Shown piece after piece: positions 26,411-34,754 of a stretch of 64,000 nt of DNA. A program made the translations under genes and the position numbers. The DNA lies in the NCBI RefSeq assembly GCF_000316115.1, contig NZ_JH993797.1, forward strand, positions 2,218,486 to 2,282,485, given 5' to 3'. How positions within the stretch are numbered: position 1 is the first letter of the stretch; each line of letters opens with the position of its first letter. Below the pieces are notes generated by a model that searched no databases, had not been told where the DNA came from, and saw only the letters and a program-made list of their open reading frames with translations. Source of the DNA: Leptolyngbya sp. PCC 7375 (GTDB lineage: Bacteria; Cyanobacteriota; Cyanobacteriia; Phormidesmidales; Phormidesmidaceae).

Positions 26411-28186
26411 TCATGTCACGGAGTTGGCGCTCCGTTGCCATACGGTGACGGTTTCGTCCTGGCTGCTGCTGACAAGGGTGTTGCCGTCAAAAGAGATCGC
26501 AACCACTCCCCATCCCTGCGCTAATTCAGAAACACACTGCCCGCTAGTGCCCTGATAGATCCGTAAAGCATTGCCATCGGTGCCAACTGCCAGCAATCGA
26601 GCATCGGGGCTCAGGGCTAGGGCCGTAATCCCATCATCGGCACTGCATAGTCGATCGGGTTTGGTGAGGTTAGCCACATGCCAGACATTTACCTGCCCTT
26701 GGTCATTGCCAACAATCACATGCTGCCCGCTGGGGTGAAGGGCGAGGGCTCGGCTTGGGCCCATGGGTATGGTTTTCAGCAGACGCTGTTCTGATAAAGA
26801 CCATAGCCGCAGGGTGCGATCTCGACTAATGCTGGCTAATTGTTTGCCATTGGTTGCGATCACGCTAACCCAATCCTGATGTTGATTAAACCGATGGCAG
26901 GGTGAGAGCTTCGCCAAATCCCACAGATCGATATAACCTGTGCCATCGCTGATGATGAGATACGGTGGTGCGACGGCCAGGTCTGTTGGTTGCCAACCGG
27001 GTTGTTGCAATGTTTGAACAAGCTCACCACGGTTCAAATCCCACAGTTTGACGGTGCCATCACTACTGGCGCTGAACAGGATGCGTTGCTGAGGATGGAA
27101 GGTTAGGGCAGTGATGCGATCGCGATGGCGTCGACCCTTTAAGGTATAAACCTCCTCACCGCTAGGTAAATCACAAATGAGCAGACTGCCAGAGCTCGTG
27201 CCCATAGCCAGGATATTTCCTTGAATTGCCAAGGCCGTGGTGATGCCGGTTGAAAATTGGTATAGAAATTGCCACTGGAGTTGTGGAGAGGGCAGGGCCG
27301 TTAGAGACTTAGAGGACGCGATGGCTTTTTGGGCTTGTGGAGGCTGGGACCAGGCATCTATTGGCAATAGTAGAGAACGGGCTTTATCCAATAGGGAGAC
27401 GGCAGAAGATTTTTTTAGGTCGCTAATCGCTTGACTGGCAGTGGCATAGCGAGTTTCAAGGGACCGTGCCAACAGTTTATGGAGAACGGTGCTGAGATTC
27501 TTGGGTATCGGTGTTGCGACTAAATCGGGCCAAATCCAGCGATTGTCAGCGACTGAATATAGATCAAACGGGTTTAAGCCAGTCAGTAAATGAATGGCTA
27601 CCAATCCCAGACTGTACAAATCGCTAGCGTAGACTAGCTGACCAAGGGCCTGTTCGGGGGCCGCATAGGCCGCGTCGCCACCAGTGGCGTTGAGGGGCGT
27701 TTGCTGTCTGTCCAGACGTTTGGTGATACGCAGGTCAATGAGCATCGGCTGCTGACCTTGACGAATGTTGTCTGGGCGGATGTCACCGTGGATAAGGCGA
27801 AAACTGTGCAGATGTTCTAAGACTGCCAAAAGGGATAGCAGCCAAACTTCCACCTTTTCTGCTGGCCAAGGCGGAGGTTCTGCTTGGGTGATGGCTGGGG
27901 CATCAATGTACTCAAAAGCTAGAAACTGCCCTGCCGGTGTCTGCCAACTATCGACGAGTGCCGGTAGCTGGGGATGTTGGCCCACAGCTTGCATCCGCTT
28001 CGTTAAGGTATCGAGCGGTTCCTGGGGGCGATAAATTTGTTTGATGACAACGAGGAGCCGTTGAGCGGTCGGATTGGATTCAGGTGCTACAACATGGGCG
28101 AGATCGGTTTGGCCACTTTGCCCTCTGCCAAAGCTTTGGATGATTTCATAACGGTGTTTTCCGTTAACTGTCCTTTGACTCTCCAT
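26411..28186 (-). CDS. Serine/threonine kinase-like protein with WD40 repeats
   Basis: A 591-residue fusion. Residues about 10-265 are a protein-kinase domain: a degenerate glycine loop (GRGQSGQ), a lysine in VVIKQ, HGDIRPDN in place of HRDxxxxN, a DLR triplet in place of DFG, and APEQ in the activation region. Residues about 310-590 form about seven WD40 repeats (for example LFSASSDGTVKLWDL and LASISRDRTLRLWSL), a likely propeller for protein contacts. The catalytic aspartates and asparagine remain, but loss of the DFG phenylalanine and glycine leaves activity uncertain. Kinase-WD40 fusions are common in filamentous cyanobacteria. Target unknown. Confidence 0.87.
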   Translation of the reverse strand: MESQRTVNGKHRYEIIQSFGRGQSGQTDLAHVVAPESNPTAQRLLVVIKQIYRPQEPLDTLTKRMQAVGQHPQLPALVDSWQTPAGQFLAFEYIDAPAITQAEPPPWPAEKVEVWLLSLLAVLEHLHSFRLIHGDIRPDNIRQGQQPMLIDLRITKRLDRQQTPLNATGGDAAYAAPEQALGQLVYASDLYSLGLVAIHLLTGLNPFDLYSVADNRWIWPDLVATPIPKNLSTVLHKLLARSLETRYATASQAISDLKKSSAVSLLDKARSLLLPIDAWSQPPQAQKAIASSKSLTALPSPQLQWQFLYQFSTGITTALAIQGNILAMGTSSGSLLICDLPSGEEVYTLKGRRHRDRITALTFHPQQRILFSASSDGTVKLWDLNRGELVQTLQQPGWQPTDLAVAPPYLIISDGTGYIDLWDLAKLSPCHRFNQHQDWVSVIATNGKQLASISRDRTLRLWSLSEQRLLKTIPMGPSRALALHPSGQHVIVGNDQGQVNVWHVANLTKPDRLCSADDGITALALSPDARLLAVGTDGNALRIYQGTSGQCVSELAQGWGVVAISFDGNTLVSSSQDETVTVWQRSANSVT

Positions 28187-28225
28187 GGTGTCTGGGCGGT
28201 GCCCACTTAGTTACCCATGTGCATA

Positions 28226-28507
28226 TTATGTGGGGATAGCTTCACCGGGACGCAACCTTGCCCATTTGCCCATATCCTGTTGAAAACTGTCGCAGCCGAC
28301 CACATCGTATTCAAAGCCAAAGTCGCCAGACTGCACAATTCGATCGCCTTCTACGCTGACAACGGGCGGGCTAATGTTAGCGTTAATTGTCGGATTTTTG
28401 GGGTCAAAATCTGGAGAATCTGTTAAGTGAGGCTGCCGATGGTTCGTTTCAACCGCATGGTAAGTGATACAGCGGTCAACATAGTGGCAGTTGATGCAAA
28501 TACACAT
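28226..28507 (-). CDS. ycf34: Ycf34 family protein
   Basis: A 93-residue protein whose N-terminus (MCICINCHYVDRC) carries four cysteines (C2, C4, C7, C13), followed by TYHAVETNHRQPHL, the hallmark of Ycf34. The family occurs in cyanobacteria and algal plastids; in Synechocystis it has been linked to iron-sulfur binding and photosynthetic electron transport. Assigned from sequence memory, with high confidence because of the distinctive N-terminus. It lies just upstream of the kinase-WD40 gene, divergent from the CCA-adding enzyme gene. Confidence 0.88.
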   Translation of the reverse strand: MCICINCHYVDRCITYHAVETNHRQPHLTDSPDFDPKNPTINANISPPVVSVEGDRIVQSGDFGFEYDVVGCDSFQQDMGKWARLRPGEAIPT

Positions 28508-28844
28508 GGAATGGAAAAGGTGTGCTTAAGGGGCTGAATGGTTGAGAGGGAACGAAGGGTAGGGAATAAATAATAAAAGTTGCTGCTGCTGGCACTTGTC
28601 AGAGGATGGGGCGTACCCAGTGAGAGCATTCCTGCAGAATATATGCACTTTGCAACCACTTTAACGCAGCTAAAATGTAGCCAGGGGAATTTGTTTCAAA
28701 ATGTGCGGTTGCCCCTAAATTTTAGCGAAAACCTAGCAGAAGCCTAAAATTAGGTTGCGAAATACGTGTTTACGGGCGACGCAATATAGGAAAATTGTAA
28801 GCCGCACTACGTTTGGAGCTGCATCGTTGAAGTTTGTGTCGTCT
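28508..28844. other. Divergent promoter region, ycf34 / CCA-adding enzyme
   Basis: This 337-bp spacer separates the ycf34 start from the preferred start of the nucleotidyltransferase. No hairpin or gene recognised. An in-frame ATG of the nucleotidyltransferase frame at 28755 lies within it. Confidence 0.5.
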
Positions 28845-30119
28845 ATGGCGTCTGCCTTAATTCCTAAAACTTGGCCCTTTGATAGCCGCCTACTGCCGGA
28901 AACGGCCTGTGTTGTCGGGGGGAGTGTTCGGGATGCTTTGCTAGAGCGCCAGGCAGAATATTTAGACTTAGATTTTGTCTTGCCGGATGGGGCAGTTGCG
29001 ATCGCAAGTGCCATTGCCAGACGCTATCGGGCTGGCTTTGTGGTGCTCGATGCCGATAATCAAATTGCCCGTGCTGTCTTCGACCAGGCGACCATCGACT
29101 TTGCCCAACAGGTAGGCCCCACACTAGAAACGGATCTACAGCGACGCGACTTTACTATTAATGCGATCGCTTACCATCCTCCCAGTGATCGACTCATCGA
29201 TCCCCTCAATGGCATTGCTGACCTGCGACAGCAAACATTGCGGATGGTCAGTCGTGAAAACTTGGCTGAAGATCCACTGCGGCTGTTACGGGCGTATCGT
29301 CAAGCAGCTCAGCTAGGATTTACCATCGACAGTGATACTCGCGCCTCTATTCGTGAGCTGGCTCCGCTGCTACAAAAAATTGCTCCCGAGCGTATTCGCC
29401 ATGAGCTAGATGCCCTATTAAGTCAGCCTAACGGGGCAGCTTGTTTCAAAATGGCTTGGCAAGATGGCCTATTTGATGCCTGGCTACCCCACCTCAACGC
29501 TGGCCATGCACAGCAACTGGCTAATTTAGATAGTGCGCTGGTCAACTTACCTAACATACCGAGTTATCTGCAGCTGCTCCATGGCTGGAAAGATACAGTT
29601 CCCGCAGGGCACTATCGTAGCTGGATTAAAGCCGCTCGCCTATCTCGGTTACTGCCGCTGGATGAAGAGGCAGCTCACCGTTGGTTGATGCGTTTAAAGT
29701 ACAGCCGCAGTGAGGGGCAGGCCATCTTTAAAGTGCTCCAGGTACAACCCTATCTGGACCGTATGGCTGAGCAAAATGGTTGCTTATCCAAAGCAGACCA
29801 ATTCTTTTTGTTTAAGTTCGCTGGCACCAGTTTGCCCGCTGTCTCTTTAGTCGCCCTTTCCATGGGTATACCGACCACCGCTGTTGCGGTGATGGTAGAA
29901 CGCTATCAGACAGCTGATGATCCGGTTGCCCACCCTGTACCACTACTCAGCGGTAAGGATCTGATGCGTGGGTTAAATCTAAAATCAGGTCCTCAGATCG
30001 GGCAATTGCTCAGTGCCATTGAACAGGCCCAAGCCAGTGGAGAATTGACCAATGCGGATAAAGCGTTGATTTGGGCAAAGGATTGGTTGGCTGAACGGGG
30101 CAGTATAACAAACTGCTGA
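28845..30119 (+). CDS. CCA tRNA nucleotidyltransferase (or A-adding enzyme)
   Basis: Builds or repairs the 3' CCA end of tRNAs. From ATG 28845 it is 424 residues. The class II nucleotidyltransferase head is clear: ACVVGGSVRDALL followed by DLDFVL (the catalytic aspartates), RRDFTINAIAY and the EDPLRLLRAYRQAAQL RNA-binding helix region. The frame extends upstream to 28755, but those 30 residues precede the conserved domain and look non-native. Some cyanobacteria divide the job between CC- and A-adding enzymes, so exact specificity is open. Confidence 0.9.
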   Translation: MASALIPKTWPFDSRLLPETACVVGGSVRDALLERQAEYLDLDFVLPDGAVAIASAIARRYRAGFVVLDADNQIARAVFDQATIDFAQQVGPTLETDLQRRDFTINAIAYHPPSDRLIDPLNGIADLRQQTLRMVSRENLAEDPLRLLRAYRQAAQLGFTIDSDTRASIRELAPLLQKIAPERIRHELDALLSQPNGAACFKMAWQDGLFDAWLPHLNAGHAQQLANLDSALVNLPNIPSYLQLLHGWKDTVPAGHYRSWIKAARLSRLLPLDEEAAHRWLMRLKYSRSEGQAIFKVLQVQPYLDRMAEQNGCLSKADQFFLFKFAGTSLPAVSLVALSMGIPTTAVAVMVERYQTADDPVAHPVPLLSGKDLMRGLNLKSGPQIGQLLSAIEQAQASGELTNADKALIWAKDWLAERGSITNC

Positions 30120-30175
30120 ATGCATATCTCCACAGGAGAAGCTGCACTAACAGTCGTTTGTTATGACTATCATTC

Positions 30176-31009
30176 TTAGGCCAAAAATTGAATGCCGCCA
30201 CCAAACATCCGTAGGCCAATGACCACCAGCAACCAGCCAAAGATTCGCCGTAGCTGCTGCGGGGAGATAATGTGGGATAGCTGAGTGCCAATGGGGGCTC
30301 CAAGCATGGTGAATGGGGCCACTAATGCTACGGCTGGCCAGTATATGTAACCCGTTGCCCAGGAGATATCTGTATATCCTTGGGAGAATAGTAGGAATGA
30401 CAGGGTGCCGACGATGGCAATTGGCAAGGTAAATGAGGCGGAGGTACCGCTAGCCTTGCTCATGGGAAGACCACAATAGAGGAGAAAAGGGACACTGATT
30501 GCGCCTCCGCCAATGCCTAGGATGCCTGATTTAAAGCCAATTAAAGTTCCAACTGTGGCGATCAGTACAAGGGGTGGGGAGCTGGTTTCTTCAAAGGCAG
30601 GTTTCCAGTTAAGCAAGATTTTGACGGACACCAATAAGAGAAATGACCCAAAAATAATTTCTAGCCAATGGGTGTCTAAATGATTAGAGAGTAGATTACC
30701 AATTAAGACACCCACACCAATGGCAGCGATGATCCGACCAAAAATATCCCAATGGACGTCCCCGCGCATATGGTGGGAAAACGTTGATGCTGCTGAAGTG
30801 AAAATCATGATGCACATGGCACTGCCCGCAGCGAGATGCATCAGGCTGTAGCTAGGCAAGTCCATCAGTGAAAACAAATAGAACAAGCCAGGCACAATGA
30901 CCATGCCACCACCAATACCCAACATGCCAGCGAGGGTCCCAGCGCCAAGACCTAACAGGGCAAACAGGGCAAAATCAGCGAGGCCTACCATAGGAGAATG
31001 TAACATCAA
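30176..31009 (-). CDS. TauE/SafE-family membrane permease
   Basis: A 277-residue protein with about eight membrane helices and the two repeated glycine-rich motifs of the family (GAGTLAGMLGIGGGMVIVPGL near the N-terminus and KSGILGIGGGAISVPFLL in the second half). The family exports sulfite, sulfoacetate and related organosulfur anions. Here the substrate is unknown. Convergent with the tRNA nucleotidyltransferase gene. Confidence 0.9.
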   Translation of the reverse strand: MMLHSPMVGLADFALFALLGLGAGTLAGMLGIGGGMVIVPGLFYLFSLMDLPSYSLMHLAAGSAMCIMIFTSAASTFSHHMRGDVHWDIFGRIIAAIGVGVLIGNLLSNHLDTHWLEIIFGSFLLLVSVKILLNWKPAFEETSSPPLVLIATVGTLIGFKSGILGIGGGAISVPFLLYCGLPMSKASGTSASFTLPIAIVGTLSFLLFSQGYTDISWATGYIYWPAVALVAPFTMLGAPIGTQLSHIISPQQLRRIFGWLLVVIGLRMFGGGIQFLA

Positions 31010-31062
31010 GGGAATAGATTACTATTCTATACGTTCTCCTAGGGCCAAATTGTTTGAAATCG

Positions 31063-31725
31063 CTATAAATCCAACAAATTCAGGCTTTCGATAGGGCGCT
31101 CCTGGGTAATGTGTACGGTTTGCAAGCCAATCTGCTGTGCTCCGACTAAATTGTGGGCTGTATCGTCGAGGAAAAGTGTTTTTGCGGGGTCAAGGTTATT
31201 TTCATCGATTACCCGTTGAAAAATGCTGGTATTTGGTTTGCGATCGCCCACCAGATGCGAATAATAGGCCCGCTCAAACTGATCGGCTAGGGTGCCAATG
31301 TCGTTGCCCATGGCTTCGGCGAATTTGCGATCGCTCGTCGCTAAATGTAGTTCATTAATATTGGACAGTAAAAATATCCGCTTCTGCTGGCTGAGCTGAC
31401 GTATTAACTCCACCCGCTTTGGCGGAAAATCAAGAATCAGTGCACTCCATGCCTGATTAATTGCCTCATCGTCAGCTTCAAACTGTAGCAACTGCATCAG
31501 ACTGTGTCTAAACTCAGCTGGTGTAATACTGCCAACCTCAAACTTGGAAAAAATGTCCGCTTGGCTCTGTTGACTATACTGCTGAGTGACGTCATAACCA
31601 GCCAACTCACTAAATGCTTGAATAGTGAGACCATAATCCAAATTGACAATTACCCCACCCAGATCAAAAACTATGCTTTCAATCTGGGCATGAGAGTATG
31701 GAGCCATTAATCTCCCTCCAAGCAA
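31063..31725 (-). CDS. HAD-superfamily hydrolase (subfamily IA)
   Basis: A 220-residue phosphatase-like protein with HAD motif I (IVFDLGGVIV near residue 18), motif II (IFLLSNIN), a conserved lysine in VGDRKPNTSIF and motif IV (TLFLDDTAHN). The cap insertion after motif I is that of the IA group. Motif I has DLG rather than DxD, as in epoxide-hydrolase-like and sugar phosphatase members. ATG 31707 is an alternative start. It lies 19 bp after the last pseudopilin gene and may be at the end of that operon. Confidence 0.88.
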   Translation of the reverse strand: MLGGRLMAPYSHAQIESIVFDLGGVIVNLDYGLTIQAFSELAGYDVTQQYSQQSQADIFSKFEVGSITPAEFRHSLMQLLQFEADDEAINQAWSALILDFPPKRVELIRQLSQQKRIFLLSNINELHLATSDRKFAEAMGNDIGTLADQFERAYYSHLVGDRKPNTSIFQRVIDENNLDPAKTLFLDDTAHNLVGAQQIGLQTVHITQERPIESLNLLDL

Positions 31726-31744
31726 GCAAACACAATTACTCTAC

Positions 31745-32290
31745 TTAATAACAATAACGTCCTCTGGCGTTAGGTTTTGGTTGCTCATGGGATTGGCGGG
31801 TAGCACCCAATAGGGTGGACATTACTATACAGCTTTTTATGGATGGTGCTCTGCTGCTGGTGAACGTAAGCGTCCTTGTCTGTGAAGCTAACCGTCCCTT
31901 ATAGTCAAAGCGTATATAGTAAGCTCCATCGCGCTTATGCAAGGTGGTATCTGCCAGGTCAAGATCCAGAGCTTTATCACCCAACGATGTCCAGTCAGCA
32001 GGTACACCTGACAGCGGGTGCATGGCCCACTCCACCTCACCCGCGAGTGATTCACGAATACTAAATTGCCAGGTTACGTGCTGATGCATTGCCATCGCTT
32101 GAGTTTTGCGAATTGCGCTATAGGCATTACTTTGAGCTTCAGAAACCCGCCATCGTTCTTGCGATCCATTCCATGTTGGTAATACTAGAGCACTTAAAAT
32201 ACCAACAACGACGAGAACTATAATTGTTTCTAAAAGTGTAAAGCCAGAGTCCCTAGCAACAGAATATTGAAGTCTGTGGAATTTACTCAT
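31745..32290 (-). CDS. GspH-like minor pseudopilin
   Basis: A 181-residue prepilin-like protein. The cleavage site is DSG/FTLLE (G16/F17), with Glu at mature position 5, followed by a 20-residue hydrophobic helix (TIIVLVVVGILSALVLP). The body is shorter than the neighbouring pilins and ends in a PNARGRYCY tail. It is the last pilin gene of the locus and has no partner in the other duplicated block. Likely processed by a prepilin peptidase encoded elsewhere. Confidence 0.85.
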   Translation of the reverse strand: MSKFHRLQYSVARDSGFTLLETIIVLVVVGILSALVLPTWNGSQERWRVSEAQSNAYSAIRKTQAMAMHQHVTWQFSIRESLAGEVEWAMHPLSGVPADWTSLGDKALDLDLADTTLHKRDGAYYIRFDYKGRLASQTRTLTFTSSRAPSIKSCIVMSTLLGATRQSHEQPKPNARGRYCY

Positions 32291-32417
32291 AGTCTAGCTA
32301 AGCGGAAACTTGCAACACTTTTAAAATTCCCAGAAGTAGCACTAAATTGGCTGTCAACAAGCTCGACTAATATCAAATGGTCAAACCTTAAACTCTCATA
32401 TTTTGTGAGAGCTGCCC

Positions 32418-32951
32418 TTAGTAAAGAGAAGCATCACAATCATTACCATCCGCTTGCACAATACCACCAAGGATAGTCGGCACAATGATACATTTTGGTG
32501 TCTCACTCAGTTCTGAGGTGACAGACACAATATAGGGTAAATCTGTTGGATTCACAGGAGCAGCTTCCCCTTTGTAATTGAAAACAAACTCTTGAACATT
32601 CGCCGTTAACCGAATACTATCATTTTGCTCTCCACCAACAGACTGTTCTCTACCAGCTGTTACACCAGTCGTAGAGTTGACTTGTACTGTAGGAGTAGCT
32701 GATACACCCGCAGCCCCAGAGAATCTGATGACTCTAGTGGAGTTTTTTTGTTGTGCATCAGATTGAGCAGTTTGAATAATTTGAGCTAAATCGCTACGGG
32801 CACGACTCACACGTTGACGATTCATATAACCCAGCCAGCCAGGTGCAACAATGGCAGCCAAAATGCCCACCATAATGATAACCACCAATAGCTCAAGCAT
32901 TGAGAAACCAGCTGTTGAAGAGACAGAATTTTGTGGCTTAAATCGCTTCAT
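32418..32951 (-). CDS. GspH-like pseudopilin, block 2
   Basis: A 177-residue prepilin with cleavage site TAG/FSMLE, Glu at mature position 5 and helix LLVVIIMVGILAAIVAP. The body shows VSRARSDLAQIIQTAQSDAQ and a paired-cysteine C-terminus (PKCIIVPTILGG, then NDCDASLY), as in major-type pilins with a C-terminal disulfide. It matches the pilin at 39792-40313 at most positions, marking the second copy of the duplicated block. It lies 21 bp after hpsC. By position it may correspond to HpsD of Nostoc punctiforme, but that is not certain. Confidence 0.87.
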   Translation of the reverse strand: MKRFKPQNSVSSTAGFSMLELLVVIIMVGILAAIVAPGWLGYMNRQRVSRARSDLAQIIQTAQSDAQQKNSTRVIRFSGAAGVSATPTVQVNSTTGVTAGREQSVGGEQNDSIRLTANVQEFVFNYKGEAAPVNPTDLPYIVSVTSELSETPKCIIVPTILGGIVQADGNDCDASLY

Positions 32952-32972
32952 AATTAGTGTCCTTATCGCTAA

Positions 32973-34010
32973 TTATCCATCTTTATTGATGACACCGCGC
33001 AGCTTGACCTGAGTTTGTAGTACAGGAAAACGGCTACCCTCACTGGCTGGTCCTAAAAAGCGATTTTCCGATTCAACATCACCTCTGAGAAAAAGATAGA
33101 CATCCTGAGTTGTTCTAAAATCTCCGTCAGCCAGGTTAGGTTGTCGTATACAAGCAAAAAAACCAGCTGCATCAGTCGCATTTTCAGGAGTCACGACATA
33201 GTCATATTCATCATTAGTGCTATCGGTCTCTCCAGTTAAACGGCTATTGAGACCAAAGATTAAATTACGACAGTCAACAGCAGTTCCCCCTGGATCAGCT
33301 TGTTCCACAAAATCTACTAACGCTACACTATTGCCGCCAACAGCATCAGGCGTTGTACTCGGTTCCCAGTTTTCAAAATCAGTAGCCTGGTCCGTAATAG
33401 GGTCCGCGTAACCAGGGGTTTCAGTGAAAGTAGCTAAATTAGCATACTGGGGCAGCTCGTAACGTCTGAGGACGCTGGGACCCTTCCAAACATAGTCTGC
33501 ATCAGTATCATCCCGATGCTGTTGATAGTAAACAATCAGGGAATAACTAGCTCGGCGCGTTCTCGCAACTCGACAAGTTTCCATGTCCTCGTCACTGCCT
33601 GTACAAGTATCAGGCAAGACATCATCATCTAAAGGCACTGTGCGCCAAAAGGCAAGCAAGGGAACCGCATCACCACTACCCTCAACACCAGCTCCCATCT
33701 GGTCACTTAAAATCTGGATATCATCAACAATCTCCTGCATGCGAACATCGTTATAGACATAGACAGCTTCTTCTAAATCATCAGCGATGTAGTCTATGGC
33801 ACGCTGCATATCGCGCTGAACCCGTTCCAATGCAATTTCTCGACGGTCTATTTGTAACAGTTCAACCACTAAAAACAACAAGCCAGACATAATAATGCCA
33901 GCAATGATCATTGAAATAAGAACTTCTATTAAGGTGAATCCAGAAGTTCGATGGTTTCGTTGCTGCAACAGCCATCGATACAACCAACTTTTAGAATGGT
34001 AATTAGCCAT
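32973..34010 (-). CDS. hpsC: Hormogonium polysaccharide pseudopilin HpsC, block 2 (GspJ-like)
   Basis: A pseudopilin of about 345 residues with the cleavage site TSG/FTLIE and helix VLISMIIAGIIMSGLLFLVV, followed by ELLQIDRREIALERVQRDMQ, a GspJ-type continuation. In N. punctiforme, HpsA-D are needed for polysaccharide secretion and gliding (literature knowledge). The ATG at 34010 (MANYHSKSW) is preferred because it aligns with the paralogue start; the longest frame begins at 34040 and would overlap hpsB. The middle is rich in aspartate and glycine. Paralogue at 40335-41381. Confidence 0.85.
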   Translation of the reverse strand: MANYHSKSWLYRWLLQQRNHRTSGFTLIEVLISMIIAGIIMSGLLFLVVELLQIDRREIALERVQRDMQRAIDYIADDLEEAVYVYNDVRMQEIVDDIQILSDQMGAGVEGSGDAVPLLAFWRTVPLDDDVLPDTCTGSDEDMETCRVARTRRASYSLIVYYQQHRDDTDADYVWKGPSVLRRYELPQYANLATFTETPGYADPITDQATDFENWEPSTTPDAVGGNSVALVDFVEQADPGGTAVDCRNLIFGLNSRLTGETDSTNDEYDYVVTPENATDAAGFFACIRQPNLADGDFRTTQDVYLFLRGDVESENRFLGPASEGSRFPVLQTQVKLRGVINKDG

Positions 34011-34033
34011 GGAGCTTTCAAAGGATAGTGCAG

Positions 34034-34741
34034 TTAACATTCAGAAGGCGTAGAAACAGTTGTTCCTTGAACACTGTTGATGAATTCGTAGTAGTCACAA
34101 AGTGATTCTTCATCATCACTTCTGATGAGGCTAGTGTAGATAGTAGAGAGGGGGGCATTACCTGATTGCCCTTCACCGCTAGTCATAATCAGGCTGGCCT
34201 GTTCCACATCTGTGGGATCTAAACTTCCTATGATGTCAGCGCGATAAACCCTAACCCCTAGATCAAACGCGACGGGGATTGTCCCGCTTGTAATTCCGTC
34301 AGTTTTGAAAACCTGAACAGCGTAATCGGCATTGCCATCGTTATCCACATCAATGGCCCGAGCCGCGTCAGTCGTTGTTGAGTATGTGTTGTCGTTAATA
34401 ACATTTGGAGCAGGGACCGGCACAACATCAAAGTCAGCTACGCTATTTACACCAGTTGGTGTTGGCGCAATATTTAAGGTGTAGTTCCCACCCTGACTAA
34501 CAATCAGCTTAATCCGGTCTACTTCTGCCTGGGCTATTTGAAAGGCTTGCTCTGCCCGCTGACTCTGAACTCTGGTCCCAACAGCCAGGATTACCATTGG
34601 CGTCATAACTGCCGTCGCGATCGCGATAATCACAATTGCCACCAAACCCTCAATCAGCGTCAGGCCACTGTCATTGGCCTTAACAGGCACTTGCGACTGA
34701 GTACTCATTAGCTTTTTTAGTTGCCTATTTTTCAAAAACAT
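34034..34741 (-). CDS. hpsB: Hormogonium polysaccharide pseudopilin HpsB, block 2 (GspI-like)
   Basis: A 235-residue pseudopilin with cleavage site DSG/LTLIE and helix GLVAIVIIAIATAVMTPMVI. The mature domain follows with RVQSQRAEQAFQIAQAEVDR, the GspI-type early helix. A VDNDGNADY segment looks like a calcium-binding loop. It starts 13 bp after the hpsA stop and shares its start context with the paralogue at 41406-42125. Probably one of three pseudopilins that carry HpsA. Confidence 0.86.
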   Translation of the reverse strand: MFLKNRQLKKLMSTQSQVPVKANDSGLTLIEGLVAIVIIAIATAVMTPMVILAVGTRVQSQRAEQAFQIAQAEVDRIKLIVSQGGNYTLNIAPTPTGVNSVADFDVVPVPAPNVINDNTYSTTTDAARAIDVDNDGNADYAVQVFKTDGITSGTIPVAFDLGVRVYRADIIGSLDPTDVEQASLIMTSGEGQSGNAPLSTIYTSLIRSDDEESLCDYYEFINSVQGTTVSTPSEC

Positions 34742-34754
34742 TTTCGATTACTCC

